A stretch of 64,000 nt of DNA from Rhizobium sp. CG5 (GCF_023701945.1 NZ_JABAEF010000003.1:124001-188000), one strand, 5' to 3'. Shown: positions 9,501 through 19,107, counted from the first letter of the stretch. Program-made: numbers and translations. Notes: a model not told the origin generated them from the sequence alone.

Positions 9501-10703
9501 TTAGTTGCGATTGTACGGAAATGGAGACGGCAACGCCGCAATCATGCGCGCTCGCCCCGCCAGCGTTCCAAGGGCTGCCATCCTAACAGAAAGAACGCCG
9601 CCAACAGCTATCGGGAGGGACCAATTTCCCACCACATGATGGAGTTGCCCGGCGAGCGGAGGGCCACAAGCGGCCAGCAGGTTGCCAATGCACTGAACCA
9701 TCCCGGAGAGGGTAGCAGCCTGAGAAGCGTTCCCGGTACGCAATCCGATGAAGATGAGGGCGAGCAGCATGCCAGCGCCTGTCCCTAATCCAAAACACGG
9801 AACCCAAAGAGCTGCCAAGCTGGGAGCAATGTACAGTCCCACGAACGCAATGCCGGTAAGGATGCCCATCAGCGCAGTTAGCCATCGCTGGTCCTTCAGG
9901 CCGGCAACGATCGGTCCGAGGACGAGACCCGGTACTGCCCAGGCGAACTGCATCACGCCATGAAGTGTGCCGGCTTGCGAAGCGGAGAAACCGCTTGAGG
10001 TCAAGATGGCTGGCAGCCAGCCGACCAGCGCATAGTAAAGCAGCGAAGTGACGCCCATGAGCAGTGTAACCTGCCAGGCAATGACAGATCGCCAGACCGG
10101 TCCTCCATGCGGTGGGCTGGGGGTGTCGGGTGTTGGCCTGGAGGGATGTCGCAGTTGAGGAAGCCATGCTGCCAATGCAACGGCTGGAAACACCAGGACG
10201 GACCCGAGCGCAATCTGCCATCCACAGACATTGGACAGAGGAACCGCAGTTGCGGATGCGAACGCGGCACCGATGCTGATTGCGCCTATACCGGTGATGG
10301 TGGGAACATGAGCGGGAAAATCCCGCTTGAATATGCCGGGGAGCAGCACGGTGCTGACGGCAATCCCAGCCCCAAAAACGACAGTTCCTAGGTACAGACA
10401 CCACACTGGTCCGGCCGAGCGCACCGCTATGCCCGCGATTGTTATGAGAAGAGATCCGAACAGGGCTCGTTCGAGGCCATATTCCCGGGCGAAGATCGCT
10501 GCGAATGGCGAGAGGACACCAAAGGCGATCAAAGGCAGCGTCGTCAGGAAGCCGGCTAGAGCCGATGAAAGATCAAACGTCGATTGCAGTTCGCCCAGAA
10601 TTGGTGCGACGGCGGTAACAGGCCCGCGAAGGCTTGTTGCGACAAAGATAAGCCCGACGATCAGCAGGGCTTTGTGAGCGTTGAATTTGCGACGTATGAC
10701 CAT
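9501..10703 (-). CDS. MFS transporter, CynX/NimT-like
   Basis: A 400-residue polytopic protein with about twelve hydrophobic segments and a central polar loop (residues ~175-200, rich in Pro and Thr). The start MVIRRKFNAHKALLIVGLIF leads into SLRGPVTAVAPIL, characteristic of the CynX/NimT group of major-facilitator proteins. Members export or import small anions or antimicrobials such as cyanate or 2-nitroimidazole; the substrate here cannot be read from sequence. It precedes the LysR gene and appears to be passenger cargo inserted between traG and the relaxase gene. Confidence 0.82.
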   Translation of the reverse strand: MVIRRKFNAHKALLIVGLIFVATSLRGPVTAVAPILGELQSTFDLSSALAGFLTTLPLIAFGVLSPFAAIFAREYGLERALFGSLLITIAGIAVRSAGPVWCLYLGTVVFGAGIAVSTVLLPGIFKRDFPAHVPTITGIGAISIGAAFASATAVPLSNVCGWQIALGSVLVFPAVALAAWLPQLRHPSRPTPDTPSPPHGGPVWRSVIAWQVTLLMGVTSLLYYALVGWLPAILTSSGFSASQAGTLHGVMQFAWAVPGLVLGPIVAGLKDQRWLTALMGILTGIAFVGLYIAPSLAALWVPCFGLGTGAGMLLALIFIGLRTGNASQAATLSGMVQCIGNLLAACGPPLAGQLHHVVGNWSLPIAVGGVLSVRMAALGTLAGRARMIAALPSPFPYNRN

Positions 10704-10785
10704 CTTCAGGCTTAATTGCTGCTGGCGTCCCAGGAGATGCCCAAGACGCCAGTGTTGAGACGATACGGGGAAGCGCAGCGGGCCG

Positions 10786-12531
10786 TCAGGCAGCTATGCG
10801 CCACCCCTTGGCGGTCTGGCGTTGCGCCAGGAAGTGCGAATAGAGGCCGCCTTTCGTCTTCAACTCGTCGTGCGAGCCCTGTTCAGCAATCTTGCCGTCA
10901 TCGAGCACGACGATCTGATCGGCCATGGCCACCGTAGACAACTGATGGGCTATGACGATCAGGGTGCGCTTGCCGCGCAGTCTGGCCAGCGTTTCCGCGA
11001 TGGCCGCCTGATTTTCGGCATCGAGAGCGGCCGTTGCTTCATCGACCAGGAGAACCGGAGCGGCCTTGATCAGGGCGCGCGCGATTGAGATGCGCTGCCG
11101 TTCGCCTCCGGAAAGACGAGCACCACCTTCACCGACCGGCGTTTCCAGCCCTTGCGGCAGCCGTGCGATGATTTCGGCAACGCCGGCGAGCCGTGCGGCC
11201 TCCAACACCTCCGTATCGCTGGCACCCGGTTTGCCAAGGCGGATGTTGTCGCCAATGCTGCCCTGGAACAGATAGGTGTTCTGGAAGATCTGGCTGATCT
11301 GGCCCGAAAGCTGATCGTCCGACATGTCCCGCACGTCGATGCCGCCGATCGCAACACTGCCTCCGGTCACATCGAAGAAGCGCGCGATGAGGCGGACAAG
11401 CGTGGTCTTGCCCGAACCGGATGCCCCGACCAGAGCCGTCATCGAACCGGGGGCGATACGCAGGCTTACACCCTTCAGCACGTCTGGCTGCGCCGTCTCA
11501 TAGCGGAAAGACACGTCGCGCATTTCGACCGACCCGTCGCGTGGTGCTTGCGGCGAACGCGCCTGCGGCAGCGGCGCTATGGCGAAGATGTCGCGGATGG
11601 CGTTGAGCTGGCCGCGCGCGCTGCGCATCGCCTCGCCATAACCCGCAACGTCGAGCAAGGGGTCGATGAAACGATTGGCCAGCATCAATGCGACGATGAC
11701 CGCGATCATTGTCTCGGCTTCCAGACCGGCGCCCAGAGAGCTGTTCAGCCACAGCGCGCCGACTATCAGCAGGGCCGCGAAGATGACCTGCACCACCCAC
11801 GCATTGAGGACCACGGAAACCGCCGACATATAGATGAGCTTCAAGCCCGATTTGCGCTGGTCTTCGATCGCCTGTTCGAGAAAGCGCGTGCCGCCACCTT
11901 CGCCGTTGAAGGCGCGCAGGACCGATTGTGCCTGAGCGAACTCGACGATGCGCTGGCTGGTCGCGGCCGCCTTGTGATGGAATCCTTCATCTGCCGCCAT
12001 CCCCAGACGCGAGGCGATGACAAAGATGCCCGCGAGGATCGGCAATGCAACCAGTGCAATGAGACCCATCTGCCAGTTCAGGGCAAGCAGGGCCAGCACG
12101 ATGACGATCGGTGTCACGGCGCTGCTGATCAGCGGAGTGAACAGGTGCGCGGGAAGCTGTGCGACCTCCATCATGCCGTGCGACACGACATGGCTGAGGC
12201 GTGCGGTATTCTCGGGCGAGAACCATCCGACCGGAAGGCTGGCGATGTGATCACCGATCCGGTGGCGCGCGCTCTGGACGATGGCCGTGCCCACCCCCAT
12301 GCCGGCCTCCTCGACGTACCGGCGCAGCGCCCAGCAGGCGAGCACGCCGACGAAGAAGAAAAGGAGCCAGGACGCGGCAGTTTGTGTCTGGTTGAGCAGG
12401 AGGTTGCTGATGACGGGCACGAGCGCTGTGATCGTCAGACCGCTCAGCAGCCCATAAATGGCGGCCATGCGGACATAGCGGCGGAAGACAGGGGCGTCAG
12501 CACCCAGCAGTTGGGTCAGTGTGTTCAGCAT
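10786..12531 (-). CDS. ABC half-transporter, YbtQ/IrtB-like
   Basis: A 581-residue fused permease-ATPase. Six membrane helices lie in residues ~15-320. The nucleotide-binding domain has Walker A GASGSGKTT near 367-375, signature LSGGERQRIS near 473-482, Walker B LLVDEATAALD, and a switch histidine in IAHQLST. The exporter-type fold without a substrate-binding protein, paired with a second half-transporter, resembles YbtP/YbtQ and IrtA/IrtB, which import metallophores or siderophores despite the exporter fold. Its start overlaps the partner gene by seven bases. Heterodimer formation is inferred from pairing; the substrate is not known. Confidence 0.85.
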   Translation of the reverse strand: MLNTLTQLLGADAPVFRRYVRMAAIYGLLSGLTITALVPVISNLLLNQTQTAASWLLFFFVGVLACWALRRYVEEAGMGVGTAIVQSARHRIGDHIASLPVGWFSPENTARLSHVVSHGMMEVAQLPAHLFTPLISSAVTPIVIVLALLALNWQMGLIALVALPILAGIFVIASRLGMAADEGFHHKAAATSQRIVEFAQAQSVLRAFNGEGGGTRFLEQAIEDQRKSGLKLIYMSAVSVVLNAWVVQVIFAALLIVGALWLNSSLGAGLEAETMIAVIVALMLANRFIDPLLDVAGYGEAMRSARGQLNAIRDIFAIAPLPQARSPQAPRDGSVEMRDVSFRYETAQPDVLKGVSLRIAPGSMTALVGASGSGKTTLVRLIARFFDVTGGSVAIGGIDVRDMSDDQLSGQISQIFQNTYLFQGSIGDNIRLGKPGASDTEVLEAARLAGVAEIIARLPQGLETPVGEGGARLSGGERQRISIARALIKAAPVLLVDEATAALDAENQAAIAETLARLRGKRTLIVIAHQLSTVAMADQIVVLDDGKIAEQGSHDELKTKGGLYSHFLAQRQTAKGWRIAA

Positions 12532-14333
12532 GTCGGAGCGGCCTCTTTCTGGTTGGCGTCGTGACCACTCAAAGCCCAGAGCTGGGCATAGCGGCCACTT
12601 CGGGCTAGCAACTCAGCGTGGTCGCCCTGTTCGCGGATTGCGCCGTTTTCGATAACAATGATGCGGTCCGCGTGCATGACGGTGTCGAGACGGTGAGCGA
12701 TGACCAGCAATGTGCGTCCTTTGGCGAAGCTCGAAAGCGTCTCCTGGATCGCGACCTCGTTCTCCGCATCGGCCGCGGCTGTCGCCTCATCGAGCACAAG
12801 GATCGGCGGATTGAGCAGGACCGCTCGCGCGATGCTGATGCGCTGCTGTTCACCGCCGGAAAGCTGCGCATCCTCGCCGATGACGGAAGCGTATCCGCGC
12901 GGCAGGCTGACGATGCGCTCGTGGACGTTGGCAGCGCGGGCCGCTTCCTCGATCTCCTGCTGGGTGGCCGAGGACCGACCGAGAGCGATGTTGTCGCGCA
13001 CGCTGGCGTGGATCAGGCGGACTTCCTGTAGGACGAAGCCAATCTTGCGATAAAGCTCCGGCGTGGGGATGTGCCTCAAATCGGCGCCGCCGAGCGTGAT
13101 GCGGCCTTCGGTCGGGTCGAAGAAGCGAAGCAGCAGGCGGGCGAGCGTCGACTTACCTGCGCCTGACGAGCCGACGATGGCCGTTACCGTGCCAGGCTTC
13201 AGTATGAAGCTGACATCGGACAGAACGGGATTCTGCTCGTCATAGGCATAAGAGACGTTTTCGACGCGGATCTCGGTCTGTTCGGGGGCTTTCAGGGAGC
13301 CTGCCGCCGGCTGATCGAGCACCGGCGTATCCAGAAGAGCCTGCACCCGCACCGCAGCACCCGTTGCGTTGCGCAGTCCATGGGTGATGTAGCCGATCAT
13401 CACCAGCGAGGCCGATATCCCCGGCGCCACAAGGGCAAACGGCAGAATGTCGACGGGCGCGATCCAACCCAGCGCCACGAACGCGGTACCCGCCGCCAGC
13501 ACGACGCCCAGCACCGTCGTCGGCGCGATGACGGCATTGGCCATTGCGACCGAGCGAAGCAACGGGCGCGTCATGCCAAGGAATGCTTCGGTGAAGGCAT
13601 CGACCGCCTGCCGATAGCCGGCATGCGCCTTGCCGCTCGTCCCGAACGCCTTGACCACGGGAATGCCGTTGATGAACTCGACGACGGCGTTGTTGATGCG
13701 GGCCTGGCCGGTGACGAACTGATTCATGCGGTCTTCACCGCTCTTCATGGAGGCGCCGAAGATCACGAAAAACAGCGGGAACGGCAGGATGGAGATGATG
13801 GCCATCCGCCAGTCCATGAAGAACATATAGATGACCGACGCCACCATGGCGCCGATTGCGCGGCCCATCGTGGTGTAGAAATGGGCCGTCAGGTCATGCA
13901 GCGTGCCGACATCGTCCTGCATGGCCTGTTTGACCTCGCCCGAGGCGCGGCCGGTAAACCACCCGAGCGGCACCTGTGACAGTCGCCGTGTGGCCGCGAC
14001 CCGCAAATGGTGGGTGACATGATTGTCGGCGAGGTGCGCGAGCAGTTCCGCGCACGAAACCAGAGCGAGCCCGGCAAACAGGCTGAGCAGACTGAACAGG
14101 ACGGTCTGCCAGACTTCTGCCTGCGCTTGTCCAAGCGCTGCGATGGCTGACAGATCAGTATCGCTGAGGGCGATCTTGGCGATATGCGCGATGCCGGCCA
14201 GGGGGGCCAGAGTCATTGCGGTTCCGAGCCCCGCCATGACGGCCGCCACGGTCAACCGGCCGCGGATCGGTTGCAGAACCTGCCCGATGGGACTTTGCTT
14301 TTTTCCAGGCGGTGCCGCCTCACTGATACTCAT
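12525..14333 (-). CDS. ABC half-transporter, YbtP/IrtA-like
   Basis: A 602-residue fused permease-ATPase and the partner of the downstream half-transporter. The membrane part covers residues ~25-340. The ATPase has Walker A GSSGAGKST near 387-395, signature LSGGEQQRIS near 490-499, Walker B ILVLDEATAAAD and H-loop IAHRLDT. Unlike IrtA it lacks an N-terminal siderophore-interacting domain. It overlaps the AraC-type regulator by 14 bases and the next ABC gene by seven, so all are one transcript. YbtA-YbtP-YbtQ has the same AraC-plus-two-ABC composition, which suggests metallophore handling by analogy only. Confidence 0.85.
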   Translation of the reverse strand: MSISEAAPPGKKQSPIGQVLQPIRGRLTVAAVMAGLGTAMTLAPLAGIAHIAKIALSDTDLSAIAALGQAQAEVWQTVLFSLLSLFAGLALVSCAELLAHLADNHVTHHLRVAATRRLSQVPLGWFTGRASGEVKQAMQDDVGTLHDLTAHFYTTMGRAIGAMVASVIYMFFMDWRMAIISILPFPLFFVIFGASMKSGEDRMNQFVTGQARINNAVVEFINGIPVVKAFGTSGKAHAGYRQAVDAFTEAFLGMTRPLLRSVAMANAVIAPTTVLGVVLAAGTAFVALGWIAPVDILPFALVAPGISASLVMIGYITHGLRNATGAAVRVQALLDTPVLDQPAAGSLKAPEQTEIRVENVSYAYDEQNPVLSDVSFILKPGTVTAIVGSSGAGKSTLARLLLRFFDPTEGRITLGGADLRHIPTPELYRKIGFVLQEVRLIHASVRDNIALGRSSATQQEIEEAARAANVHERIVSLPRGYASVIGEDAQLSGGEQQRISIARAVLLNPPILVLDEATAAADAENEVAIQETLSSFAKGRTLLVIAHRLDTVMHADRIIVIENGAIREQGDHAELLARSGRYAQLWALSGHDANQKEAAPTC

Positions 14334-15162
14334 AGAAACCTCCGGAAGGAATGTTCAAGGGTGCGCGGATATTGGCCGTGCGCTCGGCCAGGAAACGGCG
14401 TGGCGGCGCACCCACTTCCTTGCGGAACATGGTGACGAAGGCTCCGGGACTGTCATATCCGAGTTCGTCCGCAACCGACTGGATCGTCTGGCCCTGAGCC
14501 AGCAGCGGCAAGGCGGTGATGATGTGCATGTGGCGCCGCCATTTGCTGACGGAGAGGCCTGTCTCCGATACGAACAGCCGCGCCATGTTGCGTTCGCTCA
14601 TGCCGACCCGGCCGGCCCATTGATCGAGAGTGGTATGGTCGGAAGGAGTTGCGAGCATCGCATCGGCGAGCTTCCTCAAACGCGGGTCGCTCGGCATCGG
14701 CAGGTGGAGCCATTCCGGCGGTGCGGCCGCCAGTTCGTCGAGCAGCACCCCCATCAACCGCGCCTGCGGGCCAAAAGAATCGTACTCCGAAGGCAAAGCC
14801 GCAGTTCGCTCGAGCAGCGCCCGCAGGAATGGCGATACAGCCATCGTGCTGCAGGTGTCCGGCAATGCGCCGGCGATCCGTGGTTCGATAAAGACGGCAA
14901 ACCCCTTGGGGTCACCGGAATTACGGGCGCGGTGCACCATCCCACCGGGAATCCAGACCGCGCTCTGGGGCGGCACGACCCAGACGCATTCTTCGGTTTC
15001 GACCGTGATGAGGCCGGTATCGGCGAAGATGAGCTGGGCTTTGCGATGGCTGTGGATTGGATGCTCCCAGCTATCGGTCGCCATGCCCAATCCGATCACG
15101 ATGATCGGGCTGTCGATCCTGTCCACATAGGCTGCGTCGAATACTTCTCCGCCGACGAGCAT
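14320..15162 (-). CDS. AraC-family regulator with N-terminal cupin domain
   Basis: A 280-residue regulator. The N-terminal cupin-like half contains HSHRKAQLIFA and VVPPQSAVWIPGGMVH (residues ~35-80). The C-terminal AraC HTH pair (residues ~175-265) includes VGMSERNMARLF, KWRRHMHIITAL and ELGYDSPGAFVTMFRK. The ATG at 15162 has AGGAG eight bases upstream. The two ABC genes follow directly with overlap, so it probably regulates its own operon in response to a small ligand, as YbtA does with its siderophore. The ligand is unknown. Confidence 0.85.
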   Translation of the reverse strand: MLVGGEVFDAAYVDRIDSPIIVIGLGMATDSWEHPIHSHRKAQLIFADTGLITVETEECVWVVPPQSAVWIPGGMVHRARNSGDPKGFAVFIEPRIAGALPDTCSTMAVSPFLRALLERTAALPSEYDSFGPQARLMGVLLDELAAAPPEWLHLPMPSDPRLRKLADAMLATPSDHTTLDQWAGRVGMSERNMARLFVSETGLSVSKWRRHMHIITALPLLAQGQTIQSVADELGYDSPGAFVTMFRKEVGAPPRRFLAERTANIRAPLNIPSGGFYEYQ

Positions 15163-15185
15163 CAAGAGGTCTCCTGCGTTGATGC

Positions 15186-15566
15186 TCAGGATGCCAAAAG
15201 CGCCGCAGCCTTCTCCTGGGCCTCTTCCGGCGTGGCGACGATGAACATGGGATAGCCCCAGAATTTCTCGGATATGAGCGCAAATGCCTTGGCGGCTACG
15301 CGCTTCACGGTGTCCGGCTGAACATGGATATGCCCTTTGACGAGTCGGCGGATCTCGCCCTTGTTGGCTTTCATCCAGAGCGACACCTTCTTGCGGTCTT
15401 CGACGTTGTCGCCGCTGGTGTCGAATGCGCCTTCGCTCATGAAAAGGAAGGCTTCGTTCCGCGCCAGAAGATCTGAGAACTGCCGCAGTAGTTCTTCCAC
15501 TGGCGCAACGCTCGGAGCGTCGTTGTTCATGCGAACGAAAGGAAAGTCAGACGAATCTACGTTCAT
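15186..15566 (-). CDS. Unknown protein at head of the AraC-ABC operon
   Basis: A 126-residue soluble, mostly helical protein that I do not recognise. Visible features are an acidic N-terminus, a helix around LLRQFSDLLARNEAFLFMSE, a basic middle (EDRKKVSLWMKANKGEIRRL) with one HIHV motif, and an Ala/Glu-rich C-terminal helix. No signal peptide or membrane segment is seen. The stop lies 23 bases before the AraC start, so the four genes form one unit. Its presence in the operon suggests a part in the same uptake or response pathway. Confidence 0.6.
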   Translation of the reverse strand: MNVDSSDFPFVRMNNDAPSVAPVEELLRQFSDLLARNEAFLFMSEGAFDTSGDNVEDRKKVSLWMKANKGEIRRLVKGHIHVQPDTVKRVAAKAFALISEKFWGYPMFIVATPEEAQEKAAALLAS

Positions 15567-15802
15567 AGCGCAGCTCCTGAGCTGCGCAGCGGCAGGCTCA
15601 AATTTTGAAGTTGAGTTGTGCTATCATATTAACTTGGGCCGTTTCCGCATTGCAGAGTTCAGACAAAAAACTTCGCAATTCAGCCAAATCAGCAGACGCG
15701 AGCGAGGCCGTGGCGCAAGAATTCCTGGCGAGATACCGGATGTAATCGCAGTGTCGGTGGACCTCGCAACTGCAAAGGAAAGCGGTTCGCTTGTGAACCT
15801 TC

Positions 15803-17866
15803 TCACAGGCCGATTCCTCTTTGCCGGCCGAACTGCCACGAAACCGATCCGCCCTGCACGACACCCGCAACGTCTCGGCCAAGATGACGGTCAATGACGG
15901 GCCGCCATGGAACAAGGGTGAACTCGTGGCTTTGCTCGACGATGGCGAACTTGCCGCTCGATAACTGCACGGTCCCGGTGAACTTGCCGGCGACGGTCTC
16001 GCCGTCCGTGGCGGCGCGGAACGGCAGTGCCTTGGTCGCGGCGATCTCGCTGCCGACACGAGCCACCTCGCGCTCGCGCAGTGTGGCGAGGAGATTGCGC
16101 CTATAGGCGATGCGGCCGTTCTGCTGAAGCGCGGCGTCACCCAGACCGATATGATGCTCGCGGCGACGATCCATCGCCTCGCGGACCTGCTGCCCGAAGC
16201 CGGACGGAGCGAGATCCGATGCCTCGGCCGAGATAAGCCGCCGGTCGAGCCAGGTGGCGCCGTCCGAGCCGATCTGCTGTTCCAACCGGGCGGCGGAGAG
16301 GATACGGATATTGGCCTGCCGGTTGCGGCCGGCGTCATAGGCGGCGGTACGGCTCTCGAAGTCTTCGGGGATGCGCCACTGGTCGGCCTCGATCCGCTCT
16401 ACGATCCCGGCGCGGCGCAGCGCCTCCAGCCGGCGGACATGCGCATCGACATAGCCTTCGTAATCGCCGCCCGGAACGCGGCCCTCGAACTTCGCCTGTT
16501 CGAGATGGCGGCTCGGGCGATAGACGCCGCCCTCGGCGATGGCCGCGATGGTTCGGTCGGATGGACGGCTCGCGGTCTCGGCGGGGCCAACCTCGATGAT
16601 GCTGCCGATCCGGGCGTCCGCGACGCGGGCGGCGTCGATGCCGGCGACATGGTGCGTCCGGCCGTCGATCCCATCCACCACGACGGTCAGGTTTTCGCCC
16701 AGCTCGTCGGTGAGAAATTTGTCGATGACGCGGCCGACGATGGGCGTCTCGGGTGCAGCGCCGTGAATATGGAAGGTCATGGGGTCGCGCTCCATGCCGT
16801 CCGCCTTCAGCGCCTTGTGCATATTGCGGATGATGTCGCCACGTTCGCCCAGATCGCGCAGAGCCGGTTCCATGCGCTCGCTCAATTCCCAGACGCCCGG
16901 AGCATGTTCGGTGGCGAGGCCCATCTTCTCCAGCTTGGCGAGACGGCGCAGGCGCAGCGTGCGATTGAACTGGCGTTTCGGATCGGCCGGCTCATGGCGC
17001 AGGTCGAGGAAGCGTTCATCGGCTTCCTCGGTCATGGCCCGGTCGATGCGGGTGAAACGGTCCTGGTCAATCTCGGCCGACAGCTTGCGGCTCTGCTCGA
17101 TCTCGGTGACGGGACCAAGTTCGAGCGTGGTCAATTCGCCGGCGCGCTCCCTGATCCCGTTGGCGAGATAGTCGCCATTGATGACAAGGTTCTCGCCCAG
17201 TTCGTCCTTGCCCCGGACGATGACATGCACATGAGGATGTCCGGTGTTGTAGTGGTTGACCGCGACCCAATCGAGCTTCGTGCCGAGATCGGTTTCGACC
17301 TGGCTCATGAGGTCGCGGGTGTAAGCCGTCAGGTCGGACAGGTCCGCGCCATCCTCGGGCGAGACGATGAAGCGGAACTGATGGCGATCGTCCGCGCCGC
17401 GCTCGACGAAGGCCGAACCATTGGCGCGATCCTCGGTGGCGGAATAGAGCTGGCCGCTCTCACCGTCGCGTGAGGTGCCGTCGCGCTGGATGTAGCGCAG
17501 ATGCGCGGCCGACTTCCCGTTCATGCCCGCGCCCTGGACATAGCGGGTTTTGACGATGATGCGGCGCATTCCGGGCGCGCTGTGCTTCCAGCCACCAGAG
17601 AGTGTGCGGGCGCGCACGAAGGCCGCGCCGCGCCCGCGCTTGAGGCCCGGACCTTTGGCCGCGCCGGAAGCTCTGCCGCTCTTCGCGCCGGGGGATGAGT
17701 TAGCGCGCTGCGCCGGCCGCGCCGACGATCTGGCCGGAGCGTTGCTATGCTGGCGCGCGATCTTCTTCGCCTGCGTGAGAAAGCTCTTGGCCTTACCCGC
17801 CTTCGGCGTATCGGCGCGGATGCGGCCGGGTCTCGGCCGGAAGCGGAATTCGTCGTCGGCGCTCAT
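15803..17866 (-). CDS. Relaxase/mobilisation nuclease, VirD2-like with DUF3363
   Basis: A 687-residue relaxase that nicks oriT and pilots the strand through the T4SS. After a basic, low-complexity N-terminus (residues 1-85) comes the nuclease region. It has RRIIVKTRYVQGAGMNGKSA, the metal-binding block NTGHPHVHVIVRGKD near residues 206-220, and HLRYIQRDG containing a candidate catalytic Tyr. The C-terminal two thirds match the DUF3363 region that typically follows in these ICEs. It lies in the same direction as repA-traF-lytic transglycosylase. A 313-base non-coding stretch precedes it and is a likely oriT. Confidence 0.9.
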   Translation of the reverse strand: MSADDEFRFRPRPGRIRADTPKAGKAKSFLTQAKKIARQHSNAPARSSARPAQRANSSPGAKSGRASGAAKGPGLKRGRGAAFVRARTLSGGWKHSAPGMRRIIVKTRYVQGAGMNGKSAAHLRYIQRDGTSRDGESGQLYSATEDRANGSAFVERGADDRHQFRFIVSPEDGADLSDLTAYTRDLMSQVETDLGTKLDWVAVNHYNTGHPHVHVIVRGKDELGENLVINGDYLANGIRERAGELTTLELGPVTEIEQSRKLSAEIDQDRFTRIDRAMTEEADERFLDLRHEPADPKRQFNRTLRLRRLAKLEKMGLATEHAPGVWELSERMEPALRDLGERGDIIRNMHKALKADGMERDPMTFHIHGAAPETPIVGRVIDKFLTDELGENLTVVVDGIDGRTHHVAGIDAARVADARIGSIIEVGPAETASRPSDRTIAAIAEGGVYRPSRHLEQAKFEGRVPGGDYEGYVDAHVRRLEALRRAGIVERIEADQWRIPEDFESRTAAYDAGRNRQANIRILSAARLEQQIGSDGATWLDRRLISAEASDLAPSGFGQQVREAMDRRREHHIGLGDAALQQNGRIAYRRNLLATLREREVARVGSEIAATKALPFRAATDGETVAGKFTGTVQLSSGKFAIVEQSHEFTLVPWRPVIDRHLGRDVAGVVQGGSVSWQFGRQRGIGL

Positions 17867-18179
17867 GGATGCGCCTCCGGCCCAACCAGCCGAAAAACGC
17901 CTGAATTCGGGCTAGAGTGCCGGTCGAAACTCTGCAAAGCCAAGGCTTTGCGCGGACACGCGGCACGTGGGGTCCAAAACCATGGTGCCGCTCGCGGCTC
18001 CCCCAAACAGTGTGCAGACAAGGGCTTGCCCTGAAACCAGACCGACATGGTGCCGGTTTCCTTTATCTTGCCCTCCGCCTTTTCTGCCCTTTCCGCCCTT
18101 CCTACCGAGAACGCAGCCAGGCGCGACCCTGCCTGACTGCACACCGGAATGAACACGAGCGAGCGCGGGAATGCCGTCA
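17867..18179 (-). other. Non-coding region before the relaxase gene, candidate oriT
   Basis: This 313-base gap has no convincing gene and separates the lytic transglycosylase gene from the relaxase gene. It contains a perfect inverted repeat GCAAAGCC-AA-GGCTTTGC (17934-17951), a wider GGCAC...GTGCC pair shortly after it, and a GGGC-TT-GCCC dyad near 18026. Relaxase genes often lie beside their own nick region, so this is the most likely oriT in the window. I see no match to a nic consensus I can name, so the exact nick site is not assigned. Confidence 0.4.
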
Positions 18180-19103
18180 TCATGGTGCTCCTCCGTCGCC
18201 TGCGCGCGCTACGAACATGCTGCCGTCTCGCGGCTCCGTATTGCGGCGCTCACGCACCGGAACGGCGGCGCGACCGTCGCCTGATGTGCCGATAGTCTGC
18301 ACGGGATCGGCGACCCGCCTGTCGCTCGGGCGCATGACGAAGAGCGGTGCATCGCGCCAATCTGGTGGCGGTGCGGCCTGCTGCTCCGGCGTCTCGGATG
18401 CGACCGCGCCGCCAAGCGTCGGTGTAAGCGCAGCGACATAGGCGCGGGTTTCGGCGGGCAGCACGCGGCCCGTCAAACGATACTCGTCGTAGCGGCCGGG
18501 ACCGGCATTGTAGGCGGCGAGCATCGCCGCGATAGTGCCGTAGCGGTCCCACATTTCACGCAGATAGGCCGTGCCGGCATGGATGTTGTCGCGCGGATCG
18601 TAGGGGTTGCGGCCGAGCCGATAGCGGACGCGCAGGCCCGCCCAGGTATCGGGCATAACCTGCATCAACCCCATCGCGCCCGCCGACGAGATCGCGCGCA
18701 CGTCGCCCGCGCTCTCGGCGCGCAGGACGGCGCGAATCCAGCGCTCGGGGATGCCGAAACGCTGCGACGCCTCCGCGATATGCCCTGCGTGAGCATCGAC
18801 GGCGACCGTCTGCATGATAGGTGCGGATTGCGCGAGCGTCACGGCCGGTCCCGTGCCGAGCGCAAGCACGCCAGCGAGCAGGAAAACGGCATAACGCCAT
18901 GCCGACCTTTCTCCGCCACGACGCCAACCTGCCAGCGTGCTCGCTACGGTTAAGGGTACGCGCGAGGCGCCGGCCGATGGCCGCCCTTGACCTTCGCTGC
19001 GCGCGCCGGCCGTCCTGTGGTCGAGCGGGACGAAGGGATGAGACGGCCTTTCCGCGAACAATGGGATGAAGACTTTGAGCGCGATGATGACACGGGACCG
19101 CAT
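18180..19103 (-). CDS. Lytic transglycosylase (VirB1/TrbN-like)
   Basis: A 307-residue SLT-family enzyme that would open peptidoglycan for the transfer channel. An unusually long N-terminal region (~70 residues) precedes a hydrophobic signal segment (AVFLLAGVLALGTGPAVTLA). The catalytic block has VLRAESAGD (catalytic Glu near residue 129), then GAMGLMQVMPDTW near 141-153 and the AYNAGPGRYDEY motif. The C-terminus is polar and contains TIGTSG, encoded by a copy of the repA iteron-like repeat (18278-18295). It starts five bases after the DUF736 stop. Open sequence upstream overlaps DUF736, so I chose the ATG at 19103. Confidence 0.85.
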   Translation of the reverse strand: MRSRVIIALKVFIPLFAERPSHPFVPLDHRTAGARSEGQGRPSAGASRVPLTVASTLAGWRRGGERSAWRYAVFLLAGVLALGTGPAVTLAQSAPIMQTVAVDAHAGHIAEASQRFGIPERWIRAVLRAESAGDVRAISSAGAMGLMQVMPDTWAGLRVRYRLGRNPYDPRDNIHAGTAYLREMWDRYGTIAAMLAAYNAGPGRYDEYRLTGRVLPAETRAYVAALTPTLGGAVASETPEQQAAPPPDWRDAPLFVMRPSDRRVADPVQTIGTSGDGRAAVPVRERRNTEPRDGSMFVARAGDGGAP

Positions 19104-19107
19104 GGCC

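Noticed and set aside
11152..12564. 470-codon plus-strand open frame opposite the ABC transporter
   Set aside because: Fully antisense to a convincing YbtQ-like gene with all ABC motifs; no ribosome site and His/Arg/Gln-rich composition.
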